A stretch of 64,000 nt of DNA, from positions 1 through 64,000 of the forward strand of contig NZ_LMKV01000002.1 of the NCBI RefSeq assembly GCF_001421665.1, given 5' to 3'. The notes under the pieces are model-generated. The model was given only the letters and a program-made list of their open reading frames with translations, ran no database searches and was not told where the DNA came from. Positions within the stretch are counted from its first letter, which is position 1, and each line of letters starts with the position of its first letter. This document shows positions 1 through 9,063 of the stretch, piece after piece. A program made the translations under genes and the position numbers. The stretch is from Sphingobium sp. Leaf26 (GTDB taxonomy: Bacteria; Pseudomonadota; Alphaproteobacteria; Sphingomonadales; Sphingomonadaceae).

Positions 1-1
1 G

Positions 2-130
2 CTTGCCCGTTTCCAGATCAACGCGCAGAATTGCGTCCATTGCAAGACGTGCGACATCAAGGACCCGACCCAGAATATCAACTGGGTCGTCCCCGAAGGT
101 GGTGGAGGGCCGAATTATCCCAATATGTAA
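2..130 (+). CDS. Electron-transfer flavoprotein-ubiquinone oxidoreductase, C-terminal end (5' truncated by window)
   Basis: Only the last 42 residues are present, read from base 2 to the TAA at 128-130. The peptide contains [17 protein letters not shown] and ends in [14 protein letters not shown]. This is the signature 4Fe-4S ligand region (CxxCxxC, with a further Cys upstream outside the window) and the conserved C-terminus of ETF-QO. The enzyme is a membrane-associated flavoprotein that passes electrons from acyl-CoA and related dehydrogenases, through ETF, to ubiquinone. The family call is confident; start, length and upstream context cannot be seen. The next gene overlaps its 3' end. Confidence 0.9.
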   Translation, partial: LARFQINAQNCVHCKTCDIKDPTQNINWVVPEGGGGPNYPNM

Positions 131-1772
131 GCGCCTGATCCTTTTGTCCCTGCTGGCGACGCCTGCCGTGGCCGGGGCGTCGGTCGAGCCGGACGGGGCA
201 CTGCATGCCTATGCGCGGGCGCGGCTGGCGGACAGCGACGGGGCGCTGGCGCTGGCGGTGGCGAGCTATCGCGAGGCGTTGAAGCAGGACCCGGCGCGGA
301 TCGAGATTGCGCGCCGCTCCTATGCGCAGGCGATGGAGAGCGGGGACAGGCTGCTGGCGCGGCAGTCGGCGGCGTTGCTGGATGCGGCGGGCGCCCTGCC
401 GCGCGACGGCACGTTGCTGAAGATCGGCGACGCGCTGACCGTGAAGGATTGGGCCGGTGCGCAGGCGATGACCGACCGGATGGTGGAGGAAGGCAATTTC
501 GCGTTCCTGGCGCCGATCATCCGTAGCTGGATTGCGCTGGGCGAAGGGCAATATGCGCCGCCGGTGATCGAGGGCAAGGATCGGTTCGCGGCGCTGGGGC
601 TGCGCTATGCCGATGAACATGGCGCGTTCCAGGCGCTGGCGCGGCGCGATGTGGCGGCGGCGGTGCCGGCGATCCGCAAGGCGCTGGCGATCCGCAGCGG
701 CGATGGAGCGACGTTGCGGATCGCCTTTGCCGGTCAATTGGCGGCGCGCGGCGCCAGGACGGAGGCGCTGGTGCTTCTGCCGGTCGGCAGCGCCAATTTC
801 GCGCGGGCGCGGGCGGATATCGAAAAGGGCAAGCTGCCCAAGGCCCTGCGCGCGGCGACGACGCCGGCGCAGGGTTTTGCCCGGCTCCTGTCGCGGCTGG
901 CGGTGGATGTGTCGTCCGATGCGAGTGCGTCTCCGCTTGGCCTGCGGCTGGCGCGAATCGCGACCTTCGCCGATCCCGACAGCCCGGACATCCATATCGT
1001 GGCGGCGCGGCTGCTGACCGCGCAGGGCCATGCGGCGGGGGGGGCGGCCGAGGCGGACAAGGTGCCGACGCAGGGCTGGTATGGCGCGGTGGCGCAGGCC
1101 GAACTGATCGACGCGCTGGCGGCGGCCGGCGACCTGGACGGCGCACTGACGCTGGCGCGGGCGCAGGCGACGGAACCGGGCGCGGAGGCGGAACGGCAGG
1201 TGCGGCTGGGCCGGTTGCTGGCGCAGAAACAGGATTTCGATGGCGCGGCGGCGGCCTTCCGCGCGGCGCAGGCCGGCTATGCGCCGGACCAGATGCCCTG
1301 GACGCTGCTGCTGTTCGAGGGCAGCGCGCTGGAACAGGGCAAGCATTGGGACGAGGCGCGCGCCGTGCTGGAGCGGGCGGCGACGATGGCGCCCAATGAG
1401 CCGGTGATCCTGAACTATCTGGGCTATGCGCAGATCGAGCGGCGGCAGAATGTCGAGGCGGCGCTGGCATTGCTGAAGAAGGCGAGCGCGCTGAAGCCGC
1501 AGGATGCGTCGATCACGGATTCGCTTGGATGGGCGCAGTTCGTGACCGGCAATGTCGATGCAGCGGTGCCGGTACTGGAGCGGGCGGCGGCGGCGGCTCC
1601 GACCGACAGCACGATCAACGAGCATCTGGGCGATGCGTTGTGGGTGGCCGGGCGCCGATATGAAGCGCGCTATGCCTGGGCCGCTGCGTCGGTCTTTGCC
1701 GAGGGCGACGTGGCTGCACGGCTGGCGGCGAAACGCAAAGAGGGGATGAAGCCCGAATATGCCGCACCCTGA
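102..1772 (+). CDS. Exported tetratricopeptide-repeat protein
   Basis: An alanine-rich protein of about 556 residues with helix-turn-helix TPR units throughout. The clearest units lie in the last 150 residues ([60 protein letters not shown]). The N-terminus reads as a signal peptide ([17 protein letters not shown]). There is no in-frame ATG nearby; I place the start at a GTG at 102, inside the ETF-QO end, but GTG 99, ATT 114 behind a GGAGGG, or a later TTG are possible. The stop lies 14 bases inside ispE, so the two are probably co-transcribed. TPR proteins are scaffolds for protein-protein contacts; a periplasmic or outer-membrane-assembly role is inferred. No substrate can be named. Confidence 0.75.
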   Translation: MEGRIIPICKRLILLSLLATPAVAGASVEPDGALHAYARARLADSDGALALAVASYREALKQDPARIEIARRSYAQAMESGDRLLARQSAALLDAAGALPRDGTLLKIGDALTVKDWAGAQAMTDRMVEEGNFAFLAPIIRSWIALGEGQYAPPVIEGKDRFAALGLRYADEHGAFQALARRDVAAAVPAIRKALAIRSGDGATLRIAFAGQLAARGARTEALVLLPVGSANFARARADIEKGKLPKALRAATTPAQGFARLLSRLAVDVSSDASASPLGLRLARIATFADPDSPDIHIVAARLLTAQGHAAGGAAEADKVPTQGWYGAVAQAELIDALAAAGDLDGALTLARAQATEPGAEAERQVRLGRLLAQKQDFDGAAAAFRAAQAGYAPDQMPWTLLLFEGSALEQGKHWDEARAVLERAATMAPNEPVILNYLGYAQIERRQNVEAALALLKKASALKPQDASITDSLGWAQFVTGNVDAAVPVLERAAAAAPTDSTINEHLGDALWVAGRRYEARYAWAAASVFAEGDVAARLAAKRKEGMKPEYAAP

Positions 1773-2652
1773 TATGGCGCTGGACGTGGAAGCGCCGACC
1801 GACCCCGTTACCGAGATTGCTTATGCCAAGGTCAACGTCGCGCTGCATGTCCGGGCGCGGCGCGATGACGGCTATCATGCGCTGGAAAGCCTGTTCGTCT
1901 TTGCCGAACATGGCGATGTGGTACAGGGATGGGCGAGCGATGACGGGGCGATCGACCTGACGATCGACGGGCCGTTCGGCGGGGTTCTGGATGCGGGTGC
2001 GGACAATCTGGTCGTGCGGGCGGCGCGGACGTTGCAGGCCTATCTGGGCGAGCAGCGCGGGGCGGCAATCCGGCTGACGAAGAATTTGCCGGTGGCGTCT
2101 GGGATCGGCGGCGGGTCGGCGGATGCCGCCGCGACGTTGCGCCTGCTGGCGCGGCTGTGGGATGTGCGGATCGAACCGGAGGAATTGTCGGCGCTTGCAC
2201 TGGATCTGGGATCGGATGTGCCGGCCTGCGTCGCGAGCGTGACGCAGATGGTCAGGGGGCGCGGCGAGCGGCTGGCGCGACATGCGGTCGAGGGGCTGGA
2301 GGGGCTGCCGATGTTGCTGGTCAATCCGGGGGTCGGCGTGTCGACGGCGCAGGTCTTTGCCGGATGGGATCGGGTGGATCGGGGCGCGCTGGACGCTGCG
2401 AGCCTGTCGGCGTTGTGCGCGGATGGCCGCAATGATCTGGAAGCGCCGGCTTTGGCGGTGGCGCCGGTAATCGGGGATGTGCTGGCGATACTGGCGGCCC
2501 AAGAGGACGTGCTGCTGGCCCGGATGTCAGGATCGGGCGCGACATGCTTCGCGCTGTTTCGCAGCGAGGCGGCTATGGCGGCGGCTGCGCAAGTGGTGGC
2601 GGACGCGCATGGAGATTGGTGGACGATGGCAACGCGGATCAGGAGCGCATGA
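1759..2652 (+). CDS. ispE: 4-diphosphocytidyl-2-C-methyl-D-erythritol kinase
   Basis: IspE phosphorylates CDP-methylerythritol in the MEP pathway for isoprenoid precursors (ubiquinone, carotenoids, undecaprenol). The 297-residue protein is close to the usual 280-300. It is a GHMP kinase: the N-terminal substrate region has AYAKVNVALHVRARRDDGYH, and the ATP-binding glycine loop PVASGIGGGSADAAATLR lies near residue 115. A C-terminal GHMP motif (ARMSGSGATCFALF) is also present. The ATG at 1759 overlaps the TPR gene by 14 bases; a second ATG at 1774 would shorten it by five residues and neither has a well-spaced ribosome site. The stop overlaps the next start as ATGA. Confidence 0.96.
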   Translation: MPHPDMALDVEAPTDPVTEIAYAKVNVALHVRARRDDGYHALESLFVFAEHGDVVQGWASDDGAIDLTIDGPFGGVLDAGADNLVVRAARTLQAYLGEQRGAAIRLTKNLPVASGIGGGSADAAATLRLLARLWDVRIEPEELSALALDLGSDVPACVASVTQMVRGRGERLARHAVEGLEGLPMLLVNPGVGVSTAQVFAGWDRVDRGALDAASLSALCADGRNDLEAPALAVAPVIGDVLAILAAQEDVLLARMSGSGATCFALFRSEAAMAAAAQVVADAHGDWWTMATRIRSA

Positions 2653-3365
2653 GCGAAGCGTTTGAGCAGATTGACGGCGGCGGGCTGGACCTGCTGATCG
2701 TGGCCGACCATGCGTCCGCCCATGTGCCGGCGGATATCGACCTGGGCATCGCCCCGGCGCTGCTGCGCGAGCATATCGCAGTCGATATCGGCGTGGCCGA
2801 GGTCAGCCGGTTGCTGGCGGCGGGGCTGGGGGCGACGGCGATATTGGGCGGCGTGTCGCGGCTGGTGATCGACCTCAATCGGGAAGAGGATGCGCCCGGC
2901 CTGTTGCCGGTGATGAGCGACGGCCATGCCATCCCCGGCAATCGCGATGCCGATCTGAACGACCGGATGACGCGCTTCCATCATCCCTATCATCATCGGG
3001 TGGCGCAATTGCTGGAGGGGATGACGGCGCCCTTCATCCTGTCGGTGCATAGCTTTACGCCGACGCTGGCGAGCGACCCGGATCAGCAGCGGCCATGGGA
3101 TATTGGCGTACTTTATAATCAGGATGACCGGGCGGCGCGGATCGCCATTCCCATGCTGGAGGCGGCGGGGCTGAAGGTCGGCGATCAGTTGCCCTATGCC
3201 GGGACGGTGCTGAACGCGACGATGAACCGCCATGCAGAGGGCAATGGCATTCCCTATCTGGGCGTGGAGATGCGGCAGGATCTGGTCGGCGATGCCGCCG
3301 GGCAGGCACGTTTTGCGGCGATATTGGGACCGGTTGTGCTGGAATGCAGGAAGGCGTTGGCATGA
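2649..3365 (+). CDS. N-formylglutamate amidohydrolase family protein
   Basis: The 238-residue protein matches the N-formylglutamate amidohydrolase fold (HutG2 type). It has LLIVADHASAHVP near the N-terminus, SRLVIDLNREEDAPGLLP, and the later HSFTPTLASD and GVEMRQDL blocks expected for this zinc-dependent hydrolase family. Authentic HutG2 cleaves N-formylglutamate at the end of histidine degradation, but no hut genes are nearby, so the substrate is uncertain; many alphaproteobacterial relatives are orphans. The start is fixed by the ATGA overlap with ispE at 2649. An in-frame extension upstream lies entirely inside ispE and is discounted. The 3' end overlaps the next reading frame by four bases. 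Confidence 0.85.
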   Translation: MSEAFEQIDGGGLDLLIVADHASAHVPADIDLGIAPALLREHIAVDIGVAEVSRLLAAGLGATAILGGVSRLVIDLNREEDAPGLLPVMSDGHAIPGNRDADLNDRMTRFHHPYHHRVAQLLEGMTAPFILSVHSFTPTLASDPDQQRPWDIGVLYNQDDRAARIAIPMLEAAGLKVGDQLPYAGTVLNATMNRHAEGNGIPYLGVEMRQDLVGDAAGQARFAAILGPVVLECRKALA

Positions 3366-3742
3366 CGCGGATCGGGTGTGCGCTGGTGGTGCTTGCGACA
3401 TTGGCTGGCTGTGGCGAACAGGCGCCATCGGCGCAGCGGCAGACCGGAGCGGCAGCGGAGGCAGAACCGGTCGATGACGGCAAGGCGGATTGTGCGCTGG
3501 GCGGGGCGCATGACTGGGCGCATGACTGCGGGGTCGAGCGAGCGGGCAAGATGCTGACGCTGCGGCATCCCGATGGCGGGTTTCGCCGCTTTCGCGTGCT
3601 GGATGACGGGCGCGGGTTGGAGGCGGCGGATGGCGCGGAAGCGGCGAAGCTGACGATATTGGACGACAGGCGGATCGAGGTGATTGCGGGCGGCGACCGC
3701 TATCGCCTGCCGGCGCAGGTTGGTGCAGTCGCCGGGCAATGA
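3362..3742 (+). CDS. Small predicted lipoprotein, unknown function
   Basis: A 126-residue protein with a lipoprotein signal: MTRIGCALVVLATLAGC, lipobox L14-A15-G16-C17, predicting lipid attachment at Cys17. The mature part is acidic and contains paired cysteines in a GGAHDWAHDCGVER stretch, followed by a beta-rich C-terminal half. An AGGAAGG ribosome site sits eight bases ahead of ATG 3362, which I prefer over an in-frame ATG 18 bases earlier. It is linked by ATGA overlaps to both neighbours, so it belongs to the ispE-nnr operon. I do not recognise a family. Confidence 0.75.
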   Translation: MTRIGCALVVLATLAGCGEQAPSAQRQTGAAAEAEPVDDGKADCALGGAHDWAHDCGVERAGKMLTLRHPDGGFRRFRVLDDGRGLEAADGAEAAKLTILDDRRIEVIAGGDRYRLPAQVGAVAGQ

Positions 3743-5103
3743 GTGGCGGGCCGATCCTGACGGCGACGCAGATGCGGGCGGCGGAGCAGGCGGCCTTCGA
3801 CACGGCTGTCGATGATTATGGATTGATGGAGACGGCCGGCGCGGCGGCTGCGGAGATCATATGGCGCGCGGGGCATCGGCGCGACACGCTGGTCCTGTGC
3901 GGGCCGGGCAATAATGGCGGCGACGGCTTTGTGATCGCGCGGCTGTTGCGCGAACGGGGCGTGGCGGTGCGGGTGGCGGCGCTGGGCGAGAGCCGGACGG
4001 TGTCGAGCCAGCGGGCGCGGGCGGCCTGGGCCGGGCCGGTCGAGGATATGATGACCGCTGCGCCGGCGCCGCAACTGGTGGATGCGCTGTTCGGCACCGG
4101 GCTGACGCGCGGGTTGGACGAGGCCGTGGCGGCGCGGCTGTGCGATCTGGCCGGGGCGGCGACGATCAGTCATGCGGTGGACCTGCCGAGCGGCGTGGAT
4201 ACCGATAGCGGCGCGCTGCTGTCAGCGGTGCCGCTGTTCGGGACATCTATTGCGTTGGGGGCGTGGAAGCCGGCCCATCTGTTGCAGCCGGCGGCAAGCC
4301 ATGTGGGGCGGCTGGTGCTGGCGGATATCGGGATTGCGGTGCCGAGTGCGGTGCATCGGCTGGGACCGCCTGAATTGTCCGTACCGGGTAGCGATGCGCA
4401 TAAATATACGCGCGGACTGGTGGCGGTGGTGGCCGGGGACATGCCGGGCGCGGCCTGCCTGTCGGCGCAAGCGGCGGCGCGATCCGGGGCGGGCTATGTC
4501 AGGCTGATCGCCGATGCGGCGGTGCCGGGGGTGAGCCATGCGATCGTACGGAGCGGGGCGCTGGATTTCGATCGGGCCAGGGCGGTGCTGGTCGGGCCTG
4601 GGCTGGGGCGTGATCCTGCCGCCTGGGAAAGGTTGGCGGCGGTGGCCAGCGCCGATGTGCCTTATGTCGCCGATGCCGACGCCCTGTGGCTGTTCGCGGA
4701 AATGGGGTTTGGCGGTCTGTCCCGACCCGCCATCGTGACGCCGCATGAGGGGGAGTTTCAGCGGCTGTTTGGCGATGTGTCGGGCAGCAAGATCGCGCAG
4801 GCACTGGCGGCGGCGCGATCGTCCTGTGCGGTGGTTGTCTACAAGGGCGCGGATACGGTGATCGCTGCGCCGGATGGTCGGGCGGCGGTGGCGTGCGGCG
4901 CTTCGCCCTGGTTGTCGACGGCGGGGACCGGGGATGTGCTGGCCGGACTGGCGGCCGGACGGCTGGCGGTCACGGGCGATCCGTTCCGGGCGGCATGCGA
5001 GGCGGTATGGCTGCATGGCGAAGCGGCACGGCGGGCCGGGCCGGCTTTCGTCGCGGATGATTTGCCTGGCGCGCTGCCAGCGGCTATCGCCGCGAGATTG
5101 TGA
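3739..5103 (+). CDS. nnr: Bifunctional NAD(P)H-hydrate epimerase / ADP-dependent NAD(P)H-hydrate dehydratase
   Basis: This enzyme repairs NADHX and NADPHX, the hydrated forms of reduced nicotinamide cofactors. The N-terminal YjeF_N (epimerase) domain covers about residues 1-200 and shows the GPGNNGGDGFVIARLL motif. The C-terminal ribokinase-like dehydratase domain (about 215-450) shows the ATP/ADP-site block WLSTAGTGDVLAGLAAG and VTPHEGEFQRLFG. At 454 residues it is slightly shorter than E. coli Nnr (about 515). The start overlaps the lipoprotein stop (ATGA) and the stop overlaps the next start (GTGA), so translation is coupled in both directions. Confidence 0.95.
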   Translation: MSGGPILTATQMRAAEQAAFDTAVDDYGLMETAGAAAAEIIWRAGHRRDTLVLCGPGNNGGDGFVIARLLRERGVAVRVAALGESRTVSSQRARAAWAGPVEDMMTAAPAPQLVDALFGTGLTRGLDEAVAARLCDLAGAATISHAVDLPSGVDTDSGALLSAVPLFGTSIALGAWKPAHLLQPAASHVGRLVLADIGIAVPSAVHRLGPPELSVPGSDAHKYTRGLVAVVAGDMPGAACLSAQAAARSGAGYVRLIADAAVPGVSHAIVRSGALDFDRARAVLVGPGLGRDPAAWERLAAVASADVPYVADADALWLFAEMGFGGLSRPAIVTPHEGEFQRLFGDVSGSKIAQALAAARSSCAVVVYKGADTVIAAPDGRAAVACGASPWLSTAGTGDVLAGLAAGRLAVTGDPFRAACEAVWLHGEAARRAGPAFVADDLPGALPAAIAARL

Positions 5104-6305
5104 CAGACAGCGACCCAGATACCATCATCCGCATCGCCGCCAAGGGCGACGGCGTCACCGCCGACGGCCGCCATTTTCCGCTGACCGCGCCGGGCGACCG
5201 GATCGCAGCCGACGGCAGCGTCGTGTTCGGCGTGCATCATGTCGAGCCGCCTTGCGTGCATTTCCCGGCCTGTGGCGGGTGCCAGATCCAGCAACTGGAC
5301 GATGAAAGCTATGCCGATTTCGTGACCGGGCGGGTCGCGGGGGCGCTGGCCGGGCAAGGTTTGACGCCCGGAGCGGTTTTGCCGCCGCATATCTCGCCGC
5401 CGATGACCCGGCGGCGGGCTTCGCTGCGGGCGGCGCGATCGGGCAAGCGCGTGACCATCGGCTTTGCCGAGGAGGGCAGCCACAAGCTGATCGACCTGGA
5501 CATGTGCAGCGTACTCGACCCGACGCTGTTCGCGCTGATCGCCCCGTTGCGGGGGCTGTTGGCGACGATCCTGCCGGACAAGCGGGCGGCGCATGTGCGC
5601 ATGTCCTTGGTGGATCAGGGCGTGGACCTGTTGCTGGAGGGGGTGAGCGTTCAGGGACTGGCGGCAGACGAGGCTTTGGGGGATTTTGCGCGCGGCCATG
5701 GGCTGGCGCGGCTGACCATCGATGAAGGCGACGGGGCGCAGACGCGCTGGGAGCCGGAGGCGGTGACGGTCAGTTTCGGGGGGGTGCCGGTGGGATTTCC
5801 GCCCTTCGCTTTCCTGCAGGCGACGCCGGATGGCGAGGCGGCGCTGGTCGGGGCGGTGCGCGACGCGATGCCGGAGAGCGGGGCGATCGCCGATCTGTTT
5901 GCCGGGCTGGGCACATTTGCGCTGGCGCTGGGCGAGGGGCGGCCGGTCTATGCCGGGGAAGGTGCGCGCGATGCGATATCGGCCCTGAAGCTGGCCGGCG
6001 CGCGGGCGCAGCGGCGGATGGTGGCGGATCACCGCGACCTGTTCCGCCGGCCATTGACACCGGAGGAATTGAACCGCTTCGCCGCCGTGGTGCTGGACCC
6101 GCCGCGGGCCGGGGCGAAGGAGCAGGTGTTGCAACTGGCGGCATCGACCGTGCCGGTGATCGCCTATGTGTCCTGCAATCCTGCCAGTTTTGCGCGGGAT
6201 GCCGTGCATCTGGCGGCGGCGGGATATCGGCTGGATAGCGTGACGCCGGTAGGGCAGTTCCGGTGGACCACCCATGTCGAACTGGTGGGGATTTTCCGGC
6301 GATAA
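5100..6305 (+). CDS. Class I SAM-dependent RNA (uracil-5-)-methyltransferase, TrmA/RlmD family
   Basis: A 401-residue member of the TrmA/RlmCD (RumA) family, which methylates C5 of uracil in rRNA or tRNA. N-terminal CVHFPACGGCQIQQL supplies clustered cysteines of the kind that bind a 4Fe-4S cluster in RlmD. The SAM-binding block is ADLFAGLGTFALAL, the catalytic region is VVLDPPRAGAKEQV, and the nucleophile/general-base motif is YVSCNPASFARDA near the C-terminus. Start GTG 5100 overlaps the nnr stop. The exact RNA position cannot be assigned from sequence; RlmD-like m5U in 23S rRNA is the best guess. It is the last gene of the plus-strand run. Confidence 0.88.
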   Translation: MTDSDPDTIIRIAAKGDGVTADGRHFPLTAPGDRIAADGSVVFGVHHVEPPCVHFPACGGCQIQQLDDESYADFVTGRVAGALAGQGLTPGAVLPPHISPPMTRRRASLRAARSGKRVTIGFAEEGSHKLIDLDMCSVLDPTLFALIAPLRGLLATILPDKRAAHVRMSLVDQGVDLLLEGVSVQGLAADEALGDFARGHGLARLTIDEGDGAQTRWEPEAVTVSFGGVPVGFPPFAFLQATPDGEAALVGAVRDAMPESGAIADLFAGLGTFALALGEGRPVYAGEGARDAISALKLAGARAQRRMVADHRDLFRRPLTPEELNRFAAVVLDPPRAGAKEQVLQLAASTVPVIAYVSCNPASFARDAVHLAAAGYRLDSVTPVGQFRWTTHVELVGIFRR

Positions 6306-6376
6306 CCTACCCTTTTCACGGGACGGTGAACTGGCCCCCGGCCTTCGCCGGGGAACGGCGGGATAGTGGTCGGATA

Positions 6377-6411
6377 AGAAAAATCCCTCGCCGCTGGGGA
6401 AGCGGCGAGGG
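6377..6411 (-). terminator. Rho-independent terminator after the ornithine decarboxylase gene
   Basis: An 11-bp perfect stem (CCCTCGCCGCT with AGCGGCGAGGG, five-base loop at 6396-6400) is followed on the minus strand by ATTTTTCTT. The polarity of the T-run fits the minus-strand polyamine operon rather than the plus-strand methyltransferase gene. Confidence 0.85.
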
Positions 6412-6435
6412 ACTTGATCTTCTCTTGCGAGGCGG

Positions 6436-7635
6436 TCAGCCCAGCTTGATGACGTTTGCGCGACGACGGGTCGGCAGGACTTCGGTGTAGAGGCTGGCCA
6501 TCGGCTCATCCTCGACCTCGATCGTGGCTTCCGACGTGAATCCGTTGAAGCCGGTCCGCATCGCCGCGCCATAGGCGCCGAGCATCCCGATTTCGATATA
6601 GTCACCGACCTTCACGTCCGCAGGGAGCATGAAGGGGCCGACCATATGGTCCATGTCGTCGCAGGTCGGGCCATAGAAGGAGAAACCGGTCAGTTCCTCC
6701 TCGCTTTCGTCTTCCCGCAGCAGGGCGACGGGGAAGCGCCAGCCGATATGCGCGGCGTCGAACAGCGCGCCATAGGCGCCGTCGGTGATATAGAGTTCGT
6801 TACCCCGGCGGCGTTCGACGCGCACGATGATGGAGCTATATTCGGCCGACAACGCGCGGCCGGGTTCGCACCACAGTTCCGACGAGTAGCTGACCGGCAG
6901 GCTTTCGAAGCCGCGATGGATCGCTTCGAAATAATTTTCGAGCGCGACCGGCTCCATGCCCGGATAGATGGACGGGAAGCCGCCGCCGACATCGATGATG
7001 TCGACCGTAACGGCCGCGTCCACGATCGCGGCGCGCACGCGCTCGATCGCATCGCTATAGGCCTGGGGGCTCATCGCCTGGCTGCCGACGTGGAAGCAGA
7101 TGCCGAGCGCATCGGCGGCCTGACGGGTGGCCATCAGCAATTCGCGGGTTTCGCCCAGTTCCGCGCCGAATTTCGACGCGAGGCTGAGTTCCGAATGTTC
7201 GGACGACACGCGCAGACGCACGCACAGCTCCAGATCGGTCGCGTCGTTGGTGGCGCGCATGATCTTTTCCAGCTCCTCGATCGTGTCGAGGGAGAAGGTG
7301 CGAACGCCATAGTCACGATAGGCCGTTGCGATCGCTTCCTCGGCCTTGACCGGGTGCATGAAGCACAGCTTGACGCCATCCTCACCAGCGAGCGTTTCGG
7401 CGACCAGACGCACTTCGGCGATCGAGGCCACGTCGAAATGCGTGATGCCCGATGCGTATAGCGTGCGGATCAGATCGGGTGACGGATTCGCCTTGACCGC
7501 ATAGAGTGAGCGACCCGGAAACTTCTCCGTAAAGAAGCGGGCGGCCCGAGCAGCGGCTTCGGGGCGAATCAGCGTTACCGGTGCTGCCGGTGTGAGGGTG
7601 GTCGCTACCCCCAGCGCGCTAGGATGCTTGTGCAA
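6436..7635 (-). CDS. Type III PLP-dependent ornithine/lysine decarboxylase
   Basis: A 399-residue alanine-racemase-fold decarboxylase that makes putrescine (or cadaverine) from ornithine (or lysine). The PLP lysine lies in SLYAVKANPSPDL near residue 48. Other blocks are HVGSQA, DVGGGFPSIYPG, WCEPGRAL and the active-site GPTCDDMD, the Cys/Asp pair typical of ODC-type enzymes. The length matches short bacterial ODC/LDC enzymes. The start is a TTG at 7635 preceded by GGAGG nine bases upstream; no in-frame ATG is available. It is the third gene of a minus-strand unit behind the carboxy(nor)spermidine synthase and decarboxylase genes, so it feeds diamine into that route. Ornithine versus lysine preference is not settled by motifs alone. 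Confidence 0.92.
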   Translation of the reverse strand: MHKHPSALGVATTLTPAAPVTLIRPEAAARAARFFTEKFPGRSLYAVKANPSPDLIRTLYASGITHFDVASIAEVRLVAETLAGEDGVKLCFMHPVKAEEAIATAYRDYGVRTFSLDTIEELEKIMRATNDATDLELCVRLRVSSEHSELSLASKFGAELGETRELLMATRQAADALGICFHVGSQAMSPQAYSDAIERVRAAIVDAAVTVDIIDVGGGFPSIYPGMEPVALENYFEAIHRGFESLPVSYSSELWCEPGRALSAEYSSIIVRVERRRGNELYITDGAYGALFDAAHIGWRFPVALLREDESEEELTGFSFYGPTCDDMDHMVGPFMLPADVKVGDYIEIGMLGAYGAAMRTGFNGFTSEATIEVEDEPMASLYTEVLPTRRRANVIKLG

Positions 7636-7783
7636 TTCAAGGGACCTCCAGTGTAGTTCAGGGCGAAAAAGCTGCCTTGCGGTGGAAGTCCCATGGGGCA
7701 GCGGACGGTCCGTATATGCGGGGGTGTCCCCCCTGTAAAGCGTGGGGGCAAATTTTGTTGCGCGTCAGGCTATGAAACGTGCT
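7636..7783 (-). promoter_or_regulatory. Leader region of the ornithine decarboxylase gene
   Basis: 148 bases separate this gene from the gene before it. On the minus strand the leader contains a G/C hairpin (GGGGGG, three to four base loop, CCCCC, about 7708-7733) well ahead of the GGAGG/TTG start. Alphaproteobacterial ODC genes are known to carry a structured 5' leader (the speF motif). I cannot confirm that this sequence matches that motif. Confidence 0.35.
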
Positions 7784-8956
7784 TCAGGAGAGACGGGCTT
7801 TAAAGTCGCCATAGGAAAATGATTTTATTTCAGTGAGTTGATCTGTATCCGAGTTCCAGAGCCAGATGGCTGGCAGGGGAACGCCGTTGAAGGTGTTGGT
7901 CTTCACCATCGAATAATGCGCCTGGTCGAGGAAGGCGATCCGCGCGCCCGGCTCCGCGCCGCCGGGGATTCGATAATCGCCGATGATGTCGCCCGCGAGG
8001 CAGGACGGACCGCCGAGCCGGGTTACGGGACCGTCCTCCGGCTCGTGCAGCATGGCGGGGCGATAGGGTGCCTCGATCACGTCGGGCATGTGGCAGGTGG
8101 CGCTGATGTCGGTGATGGCGACGGGCATGCCATTGTCGATGACGTCGAGGATTTCGCCGATGAGAATGCCCGCGTCCAGCGCCATCGCCTCGCCCGGCTC
8201 GATATAGAGGGTGAGGCCGGTCTGGGCCTTGATCCGTTGCAGGAAGGCGATGAGGTCGTCGACCTGATAATCGGCGCGGGTGACATGGTGGCCGCCGCCG
8301 AAGTTCAGCCATTTAAGCCCGCCTATATGGGGCATGATATGGGGTTCGATCGCGGCCCATGTGCGTTCGAGCGGCGCGAAATCCTGCTCGCACAGGTTAT
8401 GGACATGAAGCCCGTCGATGCCGGCCAGATGCTCTGCGCGCAACTGGTCGATCGGGAAGCCGAGGCGGCTGTGCGGCTGCGACGGGTCGTATTTGGGCAC
8501 TTCCCCCTCCGGGTTGAGGGGGTTGAGGCGCAGGCCGATGTCGAAGGTGCGGCCGTCCGCACGGGCGGCGTCGATCACGGGTTTCAGGCGCGCGATCTGG
8601 CCGGGGCTGTTGAAGATGACATGATCGGAAATTTTGAGGATTTCTGCGAGGTCATCGGGCTTGTAGGCGGCGCAATAGGTGGCGATTTCGCCCTGATATT
8701 CTTCATCGGCGAGGCGGGCTTCATAGATACCCGACGCGCAGACGCCGTCGAGATATTCGCCCAGCACGCCACCCAGCGACCACATGGAGAAGGCCTTGAG
8801 CGCGCCCAGCACCTTGATGCCTGCGCGGTCACCAATGTCGCGCAGGACGGCGAGGTTGCGGCGCACCGCGACTTCATCCACCACGAAGGCGGGCGAGGGG
8901 ACGCGATACAGGTCGAAATGGGCGAAAGCGGCGGGATCGCCGGCGCGGGTTTCCAT
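7784..8956 (-). CDS. nspC: Carboxynorspermidine / carboxyspermidine decarboxylase
   Basis: A 390-residue PLP enzyme of the alanine-racemase/DAP-decarboxylase fold. It removes the carboxyl group from carboxy(nor)spermidine to give (nor)spermidine. The PLP lysine is in KVLGALKAFSMWSL near residue 46; later blocks are GLRLNPLNP, HVHNLCEQD, LNFGGGHHVT, YIEPGEA and GPSCLAGDIIGDY, typical of CANSDC enzymes. I start at ATG 8956 (METRAGDP). A longer in-frame extension is only the translation of an intergenic inverted repeat (residues such as DSRLRGND). It works directly after the synthase gene upstream on the same strand. In alphaproteobacteria this pair usually yields spermidine. Confidence 0.94.
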   Translation of the reverse strand: METRAGDPAAFAHFDLYRVPSPAFVVDEVAVRRNLAVLRDIGDRAGIKVLGALKAFSMWSLGGVLGEYLDGVCASGIYEARLADEEYQGEIATYCAAYKPDDLAEILKISDHVIFNSPGQIARLKPVIDAARADGRTFDIGLRLNPLNPEGEVPKYDPSQPHSRLGFPIDQLRAEHLAGIDGLHVHNLCEQDFAPLERTWAAIEPHIMPHIGGLKWLNFGGGHHVTRADYQVDDLIAFLQRIKAQTGLTLYIEPGEAMALDAGILIGEILDVIDNGMPVAITDISATCHMPDVIEAPYRPAMLHEPEDGPVTRLGGPSCLAGDIIGDYRIPGGAEPGARIAFLDQAHYSMVKTNTFNGVPLPAIWLWNSDTDQLTEIKSFSYGDFKARLS

Positions 8957-8967
8957 ATGGTAAATCT

Positions 8968-9057
8968 CGTCATTCCCGCGCAGGCGGGAATCCATCTCCC
9001 GACGTCGCGAATGGGGTTAGGGCCGGAGATGGATCCCCGCCTGCGCGGGGATGACGA
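8968..9057. repeat. Inverted intergenic repeat, CATTCCCGC/GGCGGGAAT family
   Basis: Two outward-facing arms, CGTCATTCCCGCGCAGGCGG... and ...CCGCCTGCGCGGGGATGACG, flank a short spacer; each arm is itself a hairpin. A close relative lies at 38333-38421 and a diverged one at 42788-42878. It fills the gap between the two polyamine genes, where it would fold in the mRNA. Confidence 0.85.
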
Positions 9058-9063
9058 ACATCG

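Noticed and set aside
78..2502. Long minus-strand open frames opposite the TPR and ispE genes
   Set aside because: Same GC-skew artefact: Arg/Pro-rich, no motif, no ribosome site; the plus-strand genes are well supported.
7636..7783. Firm speF riboswitch-like call for the ornithine decarboxylase leader
   Set aside because: I cannot recall or compute the covariance model; the hairpin alone is not specific.
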